From assembly GCA_902778995.1 (NCBI GenBank), contig CACYZW010000012.1:1-41145 (forward strand): a stretch of 41,145 bases of DNA, read 5' to 3'. Shown piece by piece: positions 14,026-21,159 of the stretch. Every line of letters starts with the position of its first letter. The stretch's first letter is position 1. The notes beneath the pieces were generated by a model that had not been told where the DNA came from, ran no database searches, and saw only the letters and a program-made list of their open reading frames with translations. Source of the stretch: an uncultured Eubacteriales bacterium. GTDB lineage: Bacteria; Bacillota; Clostridia; Christensenellales; Aristaeellaceae. The translations under genes were made by a program, and so were the position numbers.

Positions 14026-14673
14026 ATGACCGCTTTGTCCATTATCGTCGATATCGTTCTGATTCTGACCTCTATCGTTCTCATCGTCACCGTCCTGATG
14101 CAGGAGGGCCAGCGCCAGGGTTTGGGCGCGATTGGCGGCGGCGCTGAAACATTCTTTGGCAAGAACAAGGCCAAGAGTATGGAAGGCCGGCTGCAAAAGT
14201 ACACCAAGATCGCCGCTGCCGTGTTTATCGTGCTGGCCATCGTAGCCACCATCATCACCGCCCACAACACGGGCAGCAGCGCGCCCATCTCCATCGACGA
14301 CGCAATCGTTGAAGAAGCCGGTGAAGCGGCTGAAGAGACGGCTGAGGAAGCTGGCGAGGCCGCCGAAGAGGCCGCTGAAGCGGTCGAAGAGAAGGCCGGG
14401 GAGGTCGCGGAAGCAGCCGAGGAAGCTGCTGAGGCTGTAGAGGAAAAGGCTGACGAGGCCGCCGAGGCGGTTGAAGAGAAGACCGAGGAGGTCGCGGAAG
14501 CTGCCGAAAACGCTGCGGAGACCGTAGAGGAAAAAGCTGACGAAGCGGTCGAAAAAGCTGCGGATACCGCAGAGGAGAAGGTTGAGGAAGCCGCTGAAGC
14601 GACCGAAACTGCCGCCCAGACGGCGGAGCAGGCTGGGGAAGCCACCGCTGCGGAAGCCGAAAAGGCCAATTGA
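14026..14673 (+). CDS. secG: Protein translocase subunit SecG with long Ala/Glu-rich tail
   Basis: Residues 1 to about 82 are a normal SecG: a first span (SIIVDIVLILTSIVLIVTVLM), the conserved loop QEGQRQGLGAIGGGAETFFG, and a second span (IAAAVFIVLAIVATII). SecG joins SecYE in the translocation channel. What follows is unusual: about 130 residues of Ala, Glu, Val and Lys in degenerate 11- to 14-residue repeats of the kind EAAEAVEEKADEA, predicted to be a long charged helix. SecG normally ends by 75-110 residues; this protein has 215. AAGGAGG lies before the ATG at 14026. A good promoter precedes it and a T-tailed terminator follows, so it is probably monocistronic. Confidence 0.9.
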   Translation: MTALSIIVDIVLILTSIVLIVTVLMQEGQRQGLGAIGGGAETFFGKNKAKSMEGRLQKYTKIAAAVFIVLAIVATIITAHNTGSSAPISIDDAIVEEAGEAAEETAEEAGEAAEEAAEAVEEKAGEVAEAAEEAAEAVEEKADEAAEAVEEKTEEVAEAAENAAETVEEKADEAVEKAADTAEEKVEEAAEATETAAQTAEQAGEATAAEAEKAN

Positions 14674-14695
14674 TTGCCATAGGCATTTCATTCAA

Positions 14696-14727
14696 AGATC
14701 AGGCAAGCATTTGTCTGATCTTTTTTT
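14696..14727 (+). terminator. Intrinsic terminator of secG
   Basis: AGATCAGGCAA (14696-14706) pairs with TTGTCTGATCT (14711-14721) in an 11-bp stem with one G-T pair and a 4-base loop, followed by seven T residues. Confidence 0.9.
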
Positions 14728-14739
14728 AACCTTATTTGC

Positions 14740-14769
14740 TTGACAAGGCCTCGCTGATTCGTCTATAAT
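14740..14769 (+). promoter_or_regulatory. Promoter of the leucine T-box operon
   Basis: TTGACA (14740-14745) and TATAAT (14764-14769) are separated by 18 bases. Transcription should begin near 14776, at the 5' edge of the T-box leader. Confidence 0.88.
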
Positions 14770-14775
14770 CTGGTA

Positions 14776-14992
14776 TGCATTGAAGGAAAGCAGTAAGCGC
14801 GTCCCCGCGTCCAAAGAGAGCTGTCCCTGGCTGAAAGACAGCGTCGCGCCCCGCCGAACTCGTTCCGGAGCATTCCCCATGCGGGACGGTTGCCGCCGTT
14901 ATCGGCATCGAGTGGGTTCCAGACAGGAATCAATGAGAGTGGTACCGCGAAGGCGATTGTCCTCCGTCTCTTGATTGAGACGGAGGTTTATT
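14776..14992 (+). promoter_or_regulatory. T-box riboswitch, leucine specific
   Basis: The leader has the full T-box order: AGTA motif (near 14793), AGAGAG motif, distal GCTGAAAGACAGC hairpin, specifier loop GAACTC with the codon CTC (14859-14861, Leu), the T-box GTGGTACCGCG (14939-14949), and a terminator CCTCCGTCTC/GAGACGGAGG (14961-14970 with 14977-14986) followed by TTTATT. The T-box TGGT can pair with the NCCA end of uncharged tRNA-Leu. Uncharged tRNA should favour the antiterminator and allow expression of the downstream DUF1232 gene and leuS. Confidence 0.92.
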
Positions 14993-15010
14993 GTAAGGGG
15001 GGAAGAAAAG

Positions 15011-15412
15011 ATGAAAAAGCCCATTAATGAGCAGGATGTCAAAAAGACGCTCGATCAATTTTCCAAGCAGGCAGAAGAGACAGTCAGAGATCCTGACAAG
15101 TTGAGGCAGCTTTTGCAGAATATTGAAAGCAAGCTCTCCACCGTGCCTAAAGTGGGAGAAAAGCTGGCTTCAATCCCTGTCTTCGTTTCTCTGCTGAGAA
15201 GCTATCAAAGGAAAGAATACACTGAAATCCCATACAAATCATTGATCGCTATTGCCGGAGCGCTCATCTATTTCCTTGCTCCTGTCGACCTTATTCCGGA
15301 TTTCATTCCTGTGGTCGGCTATGTTGACGACGCTGCAGTGCTTGCATTTGTTTTGACGCAAGTAAAAAAAGATGTGGATGCATACAAACAGTGGCGCGAT
15401 AATAACAACTAA
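15011..15412 (+). CDS. DUF1232 (YkvA-like) membrane-associated protein
   Basis: This 133-residue protein has an N-terminal charged helical region and the DUF1232 signature IYFLAPVDLIPDFIPVVGY followed by VDDAAVL, a hydrophobic hairpin thought to sit in or on the membrane. The biological role is unknown. GGGGGG lies 8 bases before the ATG at 15011. Its position is odd: it lies between a leucine T-box and leuS, 19 bases before the leuS start, and so should be induced by leucine starvation. Its base composition and codon use are visibly more A/T-rich than leuS, secG and other neighbours, which suggests later insertion into the operon. Confidence 0.88.
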   Translation: MKKPINEQDVKKTLDQFSKQAEETVRDPDKLRQLLQNIESKLSTVPKVGEKLASIPVFVSLLRSYQRKEYTEIPYKSLIAIAGALIYFLAPVDLIPDFIPVVGYVDDAAVLAFVLTQVKKDVDAYKQWRDNNN

Positions 15413-15431
15413 AGTAGTTGAGGTGTCTATT

Positions 15432-17852
15432 ATGAAAAACATTCCAGCCTATTCCCCCGCCGACATCGAAACCAAATGGCAGCGGCATTGGGACGAAACC
15501 CACGCCTTCGAAGCCGAAAAGAGCCATGCCAAGCCGAAGTTCTACGCCCTTGTGGAGTTTCCCTATCCCTCGGGCGCAGGCATGCACGTGGGTCACATCA
15601 AGGCCTATTCCGGGCTTGAGGTCGTGGCCCGCAAGCGCCGCATGGAAGGCTACAACGTGCTGTTCCCCATGGGCTTCGATTCCTTTGGCCTGCCCGCCGA
15701 GAACTACGCCATCAAGACCAACACCCATCCCCACGTGATCACCACGAAAAACGTGGAACACTTCAAGGATCAGATGAAGCAGATCGGCTTTTCCTTCGAC
15801 TGGAGCCGTGAAATCTCCACCTCTCTGCCTGACTACTACAGGTGGACCCAATGGATCTTCCTGAAGCTGTTCGATCACGGGCTGGTCTTCCGCGCCAAGA
15901 CGCTGGTGAACTACTGCCCCCACTGCAAGGTGGTATTGTCCAACGAGGACAGCCAGGGCGGCAAGTGCGACGTGTGCCACAGTGACGTGGTGCAGCTGCC
16001 CAAGGACGTGTGGTACCTGCGCATCACCCAGTACGCCGACAAGCTGCTGGAGGGACTGGATACCGTGGATTATCCCGAAAGCATCAAGCAGCAGCAGGTT
16101 ACCTGGATCGGGCGCTCCACCGGCGCGTTTGTGGATTTTGCGCTGGACGGCGTGCCAGAGAAGCTGGAAATCTACACCACCCGCCCCGACACGCTGTTCG
16201 GCGTCACCTTCATGGTTATGGCGCCCGAGCATCCGCTGCTGGACAAGTACAGGGATCGCATCTCCAACTGGAGCGCCGTCGAAACCTACCGGGAGGAATG
16301 CGCCCGCAAGACCGAATTTGAGCGCACCCAGCTGGCAAAGGACAAGACCGGTGTGCGTCTGGAGGGCTTTAAAGCCGTCAATCCCGTCAACGGCAAGAAG
16401 ATCCCCATCTTCATTGCCGACTATGTAATGATGGGTTATGGCACCGGCGCCATCATGGCCGTGCCCGCTCACGACCAGCGCGACTGGGAATTCGCCACCA
16501 AGTTCGGTGTGGACATCATCGAGGTCATTCGGGGCGGCGACATCACCAAGGAGGCCTATACCGGCGACGGCCCGATGGTCAACTCCGGCTTCCTGAACGC
16601 CTACGACAACAAGAAGGATTCCATCGCCGCGATGCTGGACTTCCTGACCGAAAAGGGCATCGGACGCAAGGGCATACAGTACAAGATGAAGGACTGGGCC
16701 TTCAACCGCCAGCGCTACTGGGGTGAGCCCATCCCGCTGATCCATTGCCCGGTGTGCGGCACTGTGGGCGTACCCTACGATCAACTGCCCCTGACCCTGC
16801 CGGACGTGGAGAACTTTGAGCCCGGCACCGACGGTCAGTCTCCCCTGGCCCGCATCCCCGACTTCGTGAACTGCACATGCCCCAAGTGTGGCGGCCCAGC
16901 GAAGCGGGAGACGGATACCATGCCCCAGTGGGCAGGCTCGTCCTGGTATTTCCTGCGCTTTGTGGACCCGCACAACGACAAGGCCTTCGCGTCCATGGAT
17001 GAGATGAAATACTGGATGCCCGTAGACTGGTACAACGGCGGCATGGAGCATGTGACCCGCCATCTGCTGTACAGCCGCTTCTGGCACCGCTTCCTCTACG
17101 ACATCGGCGAGGTCAACACCCCGGAGCCCTACGCCAAGCGCAGCTATCAGGGCCTGATCCTGGGCAGCGACGGCGAGAAGATGTCCAAGAGCAAGGGCAA
17201 CGTTGTGGATCCGCTGGACATCGTCCGGCAGTACGGCGCGGATACGCTGCGCCTGTACGTGCTGTTCATGGGCGACTACACCGCCGCCGCGCCCTGGAAC
17301 GACGACTCCGTGAAGGGCTGCAAGCGCTTCCTGGATCGCGTGTGGCGTCTGATGGAAATGCTGACTGACGAGGAAAGCATCTCCAGGGATCTCGCCTACG
17401 ACGTGCACACCTGCATCAAGAAGGTCGGCGAGGACTATGAGAAGATGAAGTACAACACCGCCATCGCCGCCATGATGACGCTGGTGAACGCCATCTACGC
17501 CAAGGGCAGCGTCACCAGGGGCGAACTGTTGACGCTGGTGAAGCTGCTGAATCCCGTCGCGCCCCACATCACCGAGGAAATCAATCAGCTGTGCAAGCTG
17601 TCCGATGCCGAGCTGATGTACGCGCCGTGGCCGGTATACGACGAAAAGGCATTGGTAAAGGACACCGTGGAGGTAGCCCTGCAAATCAACGGCAAGCTGC
17701 GCGGACGCATGAACGTGCCCTCCGACCTGACCCGCGAGGCCGCGAGCGACTACTTCCTGGCCCTGGATGAAGTCAAAAAGCTGATCGGCGACAAGAGCGT
17801 CAAAAAGCTGATCTTCGTGCCGGGACGTCTGGTGAACATCGTAATCGGTTGA
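15432..17852 (+). CDS. leuS: Leucyl-tRNA synthetase
   Basis: This 806-residue class Ia synthetase attaches leucine to tRNA-Leu. The HIGH motif is MHVGHI within PYPSGAGMHVGHIKAYSG (about residues 41-58), and KMSKS is in GEKMSKSKGNVVDP. The CP1 editing domain has both usual marks, the Thr-rich TTRPDTLFG and GTGAIMAVPAHDQRD with its editing Asp, so proofreading should be active. Zinc-type Cys pairs (YCPHCKVVL, CDVCHSD) are present. Length is normal. GAGGTG lies 8 bases before the ATG at 15432. Expression should be controlled by the T-box upstream; a very strong terminator follows. Confidence 0.97.
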   Translation: MKNIPAYSPADIETKWQRHWDETHAFEAEKSHAKPKFYALVEFPYPSGAGMHVGHIKAYSGLEVVARKRRMEGYNVLFPMGFDSFGLPAENYAIKTNTHPHVITTKNVEHFKDQMKQIGFSFDWSREISTSLPDYYRWTQWIFLKLFDHGLVFRAKTLVNYCPHCKVVLSNEDSQGGKCDVCHSDVVQLPKDVWYLRITQYADKLLEGLDTVDYPESIKQQQVTWIGRSTGAFVDFALDGVPEKLEIYTTRPDTLFGVTFMVMAPEHPLLDKYRDRISNWSAVETYREECARKTEFERTQLAKDKTGVRLEGFKAVNPVNGKKIPIFIADYVMMGYGTGAIMAVPAHDQRDWEFATKFGVDIIEVIRGGDITKEAYTGDGPMVNSGFLNAYDNKKDSIAAMLDFLTEKGIGRKGIQYKMKDWAFNRQRYWGEPIPLIHCPVCGTVGVPYDQLPLTLPDVENFEPGTDGQSPLARIPDFVNCTCPKCGGPAKRETDTMPQWAGSSWYFLRFVDPHNDKAFASMDEMKYWMPVDWYNGGMEHVTRHLLYSRFWHRFLYDIGEVNTPEPYAKRSYQGLILGSDGEKMSKSKGNVVDPLDIVRQYGADTLRLYVLFMGDYTAAAPWNDDSVKGCKRFLDRVWRLMEMLTDEESISRDLAYDVHTCIKKVGEDYEKMKYNTAIAAMMTLVNAIYAKGSVTRGELLTLVKLLNPVAPHITEEINQLCKLSDAELMYAPWPVYDEKALVKDTVEVALQINGKLRGRMNVPSDLTREAASDYFLALDEVKKLIGDKSVKKLIFVPGRLVNIVIG

Positions 17853-17865
17853 CAATGGAAAGACA

Positions 17866-17908
17866 GTGCTCCGGGGAACCTGTTCGGTTCCCCGGAGCAC
17901 GTTTTTTT
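17866..17908 (+). terminator. Strong intrinsic terminator of leuS
   Basis: A perfect 15-bp stem (17866-17880 with 17886-17900), 5-base loop TGTTC, and seven T residues at 17902-17908. Confidence 0.95.
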
Positions 17909-17983
17909 GTGTAACCCGCAAGATCGCTCATGGCGCACTACCTGCGGTTTTCGCAGCGCGCTTCCGACTCAACTTCATCGCGT

Positions 17984-18017
17984 TGCTGCACGATTCGATT
18001 ATGCGGCGTTTCCTTTA
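17984..18017. repeat. Short dispersed repeat, copy 1
   Basis: This 34-base stretch recurs at 40914-40947 with 32 of 34 bases identical. Both copies lie in non-coding DNA: this one between the leuS terminator and the end of the next gene, the other just upstream of the tRNA promoter. Core shared string: TGCTGCACGATT/TGATTATGCGG then GTTTCCTTTA with C/T differences. Confidence 0.7.
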
Positions 18018-18026
18018 TGATTTGGA

Positions 18027-18602
18027 TTATTTCAATATCTCTGCCAGCTTGCCCTCCGGCTCGATGCCGGTGATATCGCGAACCTGGGTGAATATCTCTT
18101 TTTTCTGCTTGTCACTATAGATACCCGCGTTCATATGGTAGCGCTTGTTATCGCTGGTGATGAAGGCGACCTCATGCACCGGAAACAGCTTGCTCTTGTC
18201 CCCTCCCCGGCTCTGATCCAGAGGCTCATAGCCCAGATCCTCCACATAGCCGTAGCGGGTGACCTTTTTCAAATCGATCGTCTTGTCGATAAACTTCAAA
18301 TCGAGGTCGCCCTGGCGGTAGACGATCATCGCCCGGGGCTGGCCCTGCTTGGGGCGCATGTTTACGGGGAAGGCCACGCGCATCTTCTGCCCGTCAATGA
18401 CCACCTTCGCTCGGGCGTATTGCCACACATAGCAGCAGGCCATGGCGAATACGAGGTAGGAAAAGAAGGAAAAGCTCGCCATATAGTCGTTTTTCATGCC
18501 TGACGCCTGCCGCCAAATGGTGTACACCACGTCGGCAAAGCTCAGCAGCGTCAATACATACAACACGATAAAGCCCGGTGAATAGGGCCTGTAGCGCTTC
18601 AT
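18027..18602 (-). CDS. Unknown two-span membrane protein
   Basis: This 191-residue protein has two N-terminal membrane spans (about 10-28, FIVLYVLTLLSFADVVYTI, and 43-60, FSFFSYLVFAMACCYVW) and a cytoplasmic beta-rich domain resembling a PH-like or DUF-type module (VVIDGQKMRVAFPVN..., then a TRYGYVEDLGY segment). No family is recognised with certainty. The ATG at 18602 has GGAGGAT 8 bases upstream, whereas the ATG at 18611 falls within that ribosome site. A good promoter whose -35 box reaches into the next gene's stop precedes it. It is transcribed toward leuS, convergent with it. Confidence 0.8.
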   Translation of the reverse strand: MKRYRPYSPGFIVLYVLTLLSFADVVYTIWRQASGMKNDYMASFSFFSYLVFAMACCYVWQYARAKVVIDGQKMRVAFPVNMRPKQGQPRAMIVYRQGDLDLKFIDKTIDLKKVTRYGYVEDLGYEPLDQSRGGDKSKLFPVHEVAFITSDNKRYHMNAGIYSDKQKKEIFTQVRDITGIEPEGKLAEILK

Positions 18603-18635
18603 AGGCAACATCCTCCAAACGTAAGCGATGATAAT

Positions 18636-18664
18636 ATTATAGCGTATCGGGCGTAAAGATTCAA
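18636..18664 (-). promoter_or_regulatory. Promoter of the two-span membrane protein gene
   Basis: On the minus strand TTGAAT (18664-18659), a 17-base spacer and TATAAT (18641-18636). The -35 box overlaps the stop codon of the upstream 98-residue protein gene. Confidence 0.75.
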
Positions 18665-18957
18665 GCGCTGCATTCCGCCTTTGCCGCCCGTTTAAGCCTA
18701 TCGGCCAGAGCCTCGACGCCGGGTATATCCCTGGCCAACGCCCGATAATCGTCCGCCAGAGACCGCAAATCTTCCATTATATCGTCAAACTCCTCCTGAT
18801 ACCCCTCATCACTCGGGTTGAGCTCTGACAGCATCAACAGCGTGTCCTCAAATTCAGCGTTCAAATCCTCAAGCGCCTCCGGCGAATCGCAAGCCTCGGC
18901 GAGCGCGTCCAGCTCGGAAAGTATTGCCTCAAAACGCTTTGCAATGGTCATAATCAC
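18661..18957 (-). CDS. Small acidic helical protein of unknown function
   Basis: This 98-residue protein is rich in Glu, Asp, Leu and Ala with heptad-like spacing (FEAILSELDALAEA, EDTLLMLSEL, FDDIMEDLRSLADDYRALA), so it is probably a soluble helical bundle or coiled coil. No family is recognised. A GTG at 18957 has GGGGAG 8 bases upstream and is preferred over the ATG two codons later, whose spacing would be 14. It has its own promoter at 18984-19012. Confidence 0.7.
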   Translation of the reverse strand: MIMTIAKRFEAILSELDALAEACDSPEALEDLNAEFEDTLLMLSELNPSDEGYQEEFDDIMEDLRSLADDYRALARDIPGVEALADRLKRAAKAECSA

Positions 18958-18983
18958 GGTTTCATCTCCCCTTTTTCATTACC

Positions 18984-19012
18984 AGTATAACGCGCCGGGC
19001 CTTTATGTGCAA
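18984..19012 (-). promoter_or_regulatory. Promoter of the small acidic protein gene
   Basis: On the minus strand TTGCAC (19012-19007), a 17-base spacer and TATACT (18989-18984), about 27 bases above the GTG start. Confidence 0.7.
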
Positions 19013-19105
19013 GAAAAATCTTTGATTTCCACCACGATCAGCAGGACAAACGGCTTCTGAGATCGAATATTATAACGATATGCGTTTGTGGGAAGTGATT
19101 TGGCT

Positions 19106-19336
19106 ATGAACGATCGCAACGCGCTGTTGCGCAAGTTGCGCGCCATCGTTGCGCTGGTGCTGGTGGCGCTGTACGTGTTGGGCCTTGTGGCGATGCTGAC
19201 CTCACGGGTACAGCTGGCGCTGATCCTTTGGGTCGTCTCCACGCTGGGAGGGATCGGGCTGCTGTACTGGATGCGCACCGTCACCCGGCGCAAGGAGGAA
19301 GCCGAGAAAAAAGAATCGAACGCGGGAGAGCCTTGA
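19106..19336 (+). CDS. Small two-span membrane protein
   Basis: This 76-residue protein has two hydrophobic spans (about 14-35, IVALVLVALYVLGLVAMLTS, and 38-57, LALILWVVSTLGGIGLLYWM) and a charged C-terminus rich in Lys and Glu. No family is recognised. The ATG at 19106 has a GGAAGTG about 8-10 bases upstream; a GTG at 19088 is in frame but would leave no ribosome site. It ends 4 bases before the trmB start, so the two are probably co-transcribed. Confidence 0.65.
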   Translation: MNDRNALLRKLRAIVALVLVALYVLGLVAMLTSRVQLALILWVVSTLGGIGLLYWMRTVTRRKEEAEKKESNAGEP

Positions 19337-19340
19337 CGCC

Positions 19341-21122
19341 ATGCGCATGAGAAGAAAGGCCTGGACCGAGCCGAGGCTGGCCGCCTGTCCGTACTTTATC
19401 GAACAGCCCTCGGAGCACCGGGGGCGCTGGCGGGAATGCTTCGCCGACCCCGCCGGCCCGCTGCACCTTGAAATCGGCTGCGGCAAGGGCGTGTCCACGG
19501 TGCGGATGGCCCATGACAACCCGCACATCAATTATGTCGCGATCGACGAAGTGCGCCACGTCCTGGCGGTGTCCGTCAACAACACGGAGCGGGAATTTGG
19601 TGGCAATAATCCCGGCAATCTGGTCTACGCCGCCGTGGACGCCATGCGCATCTACGACACGTTCAGCGCCGCAGACGGCATTGAGCGCATCTACATCAGC
19701 TTCCCCAACCCCTGGGACGAGCGGGCCAAGCACCACAAGCGCCGTTTGACCCACCCCAGGCAGCTGTTCCAGTATCGTGAATTTCTGTCGCCTGACGGGG
19801 AAATCTGGATGAAGACTGACAACGACGCGCTGTTCACAGCCACGAAGCGCTATCTTGGCGAGTGCGGCTTTGAGATTCGCTGCCTGACGGACGATCTGCA
19901 CGCCTCCGGCTTCTCCCCAAACTACATCTCCGAGCACGAACAGCTGTATGCCGGGCAGGGAAAACCCATTCACTTCCTGATAGCAAAAATGAAGCCTTTG
20001 GACGACGGCGATGATAAGAACCACTCAGACGGAGGAATCGACATGAACAACTTCTTTGAGGCAAACCGGAAAAGACTTGACAGCTTTACCAGGATTTCAA
20101 ACGAAATCGGCGCACGGGCCGATTATGTGCAGGGCGGCGGCGGCAACACTTCCGTCAAACTGGAGGGCAGCCTAATGGCCATCAAGGCCTCGGGTTATTG
20201 CCTGAAGGACATACGACCCGACAGGGCCTACGCCGTTCTGGATTATGAAGCGCTGCGCCGCTTCTATAACAATAGCGACCCCAAGGCGTTTGAGGACGTG
20301 GAAAAGGCCGGAAGCGAACAGGCCAAGGCCAATACAAAGGCCATCGAAGGCCTCGCAGCGCTACGTCCCTCGGTGGAAGCAGGCTTCCACTCCATACTGG
20401 ATACCTACGTAGCCCACAGCCACAGCGTATACGCCAACCTTGCCGCGTGCAGCGTCGAATTGGAGGGCATCGTGAAGCAGGCCCTTGCGGACGCGGATTA
20501 CAAGTGGGGATGGGTCAGCTATGTGGACCCCGGCGCGAGGCTCACCTTCTCCATCCGGGACGAGGTTCGGCGGATAGAGGCCGAAACGGGACGCCGTCCC
20601 GCCGCGATTTTCATGCAAAACCACGGTTTGATCGCCCACAGCGACGATCCCGAAGCGTGCCTGCGCATCCATACCGATGTCAACGACCGCATCGCAAGTG
20701 CCTTTGGCATCAAAAACGGCGACTTCCCCCAGGTGGGCGTCCATGAACTTGAAAACGGCCTGTTTGAAGCGGATTGCCCGTTCCTGACCGAGCAGCTGGC
20801 CTCTGGTGATTTCAGAGAAAAATTCCTGCTGGAATCCCCCCTCTACCCCGACCAGCTGGTATTCCTGACGGGCGTTTTCAGCTTTTCCGAGGATATGCCC
20901 GGCGATGGCATGGCTGTCTGCAACCCGAAGACCGGCGTCGTGACCTTCAACATGCCCGCCACTAAGGCTCAGGTGATCGCCGAAACACTGACTGCGGTAC
21001 TGTTCATCTGTCGCGCCATCGAAAGGAAGGGCTATACGCTCTCCACCATGGGCGAGGCGGCAAAAGCCTTTATCGCCAACTGGGAGAGTGAAAAATACCG
21101 CAAATCGCTGGCGGGGAAATAA
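19341..21122 (+). CDS. trmB: TrmB tRNA (guanine-46-N7)-methyltransferase joined in frame to a class II aldolase
   Basis: Residues 1 to about 215 are TrmB, which makes m7G46 in tRNA variable loops: SAM motif LEIGCGKGVSTV, NYVAIDE, the active-site block ISFPNPWDERAKHHKRRL, MKTDN and the terminal HFLIAKM. The frame then continues without a stop through a short hydrophilic linker (PLDDGDDKNHSDGGID) into a complete class II aldolase/adducin domain, 593 residues in all. Family TrmB proteins are about 210-240 residues. GGAGG with ideal spacing to an internal ATG at 20043 lies within the linker, so this may be two genes that lost the stop between them. A GGGAGAG precedes the ATG at 19341. Confidence 0.85.
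   Translation: MRMRRKAWTEPRLAACPYFIEQPSEHRGRWRECFADPAGPLHLEIGCGKGVSTVRMAHDNPHINYVAIDEVRHVLAVSVNNTEREFGGNNPGNLVYAAVDAMRIYDTFSAADGIERIYISFPNPWDERAKHHKRRLTHPRQLFQYREFLSPDGEIWMKTDNDALFTATKRYLGECGFEIRCLTDDLHASGFSPNYISEHEQLYAGQGKPIHFLIAKMKPLDDGDDKNHSDGGIDMNNFFEANRKRLDSFTRISNEIGARADYVQGGGGNTSVKLEGSLMAIKASGYCLKDIRPDRAYAVLDYEALRRFYNNSDPKAFEDVEKAGSEQAKANTKAIEGLAALRPSVEAGFHSILDTYVAHSHSVYANLAACSVELEGIVKQALADADYKWGWVSYVDPGARLTFSIRDEVRRIEAETGRRPAAIFMQNHGLIAHSDDPEACLRIHTDVNDRIASAFGIKNGDFPQVGVHELENGLFEADCPFLTEQLASGDFREKFLLESPLYPDQLVFLTGVFSFSEDMPGDGMAVCNPKTGVVTFNMPATKAQVIAETLTAVLFICRAIERKGYTLSTMGEAAKAFIANWESEKYRKSLAGK
20043..21122 (+). CDS. Class II aldolase/adducin family protein, probable independent start
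   Basis: These 359 residues form a zinc-dependent class II aldolase-like protein of the type found in the aldolase half of RhaD/short-chain-dehydrogenase fusions. Visible marks are DYVQGGGGNTSVK, the KASGYCLKDI strand, AHSHSVYANL with candidate zinc His residues, and IFMQNHGLIAHSDD with the third His. The substrate is unknown; fuculose- or rhamnulose-phosphate-like sugars are family precedents. GGAGG (20031-20035) lies 7 bases before the ATG, so it is very likely initiated here as well as, or instead of, being read through from trmB. Confidence 0.75.
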   Translation: MNNFFEANRKRLDSFTRISNEIGARADYVQGGGGNTSVKLEGSLMAIKASGYCLKDIRPDRAYAVLDYEALRRFYNNSDPKAFEDVEKAGSEQAKANTKAIEGLAALRPSVEAGFHSILDTYVAHSHSVYANLAACSVELEGIVKQALADADYKWGWVSYVDPGARLTFSIRDEVRRIEAETGRRPAAIFMQNHGLIAHSDDPEACLRIHTDVNDRIASAFGIKNGDFPQVGVHELENGLFEADCPFLTEQLASGDFREKFLLESPLYPDQLVFLTGVFSFSEDMPGDGMAVCNPKTGVVTFNMPATKAQVIAETLTAVLFICRAIERKGYTLSTMGEAAKAFIANWESEKYRKSLAGK

Positions 21123-21159
21123 TTATATTAGTTTACCAAAGCCAAAGGAGAACCGTTTC

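Noticed and set aside
13885..14691. Minus-strand Phe/Leu/Gly-rich frame resembling a membrane protein
   Set aside because: Caused by reading the Ala/Glu repeats of the SecG tail backwards; no ribosome site or promoter.
15303..17921. 872-codon open frame on the minus strand
   Set aside because: It is the antisense shadow of leuS, whose motifs and ribosome site are clear. Its His/Gly/Val-rich translation has no family likeness.
21123..21159. Possible cobalamin riboswitch before the cobalamin genes
   Set aside because: The gaps before nlpC and cobT are only 37 and 27 bases, far too short.
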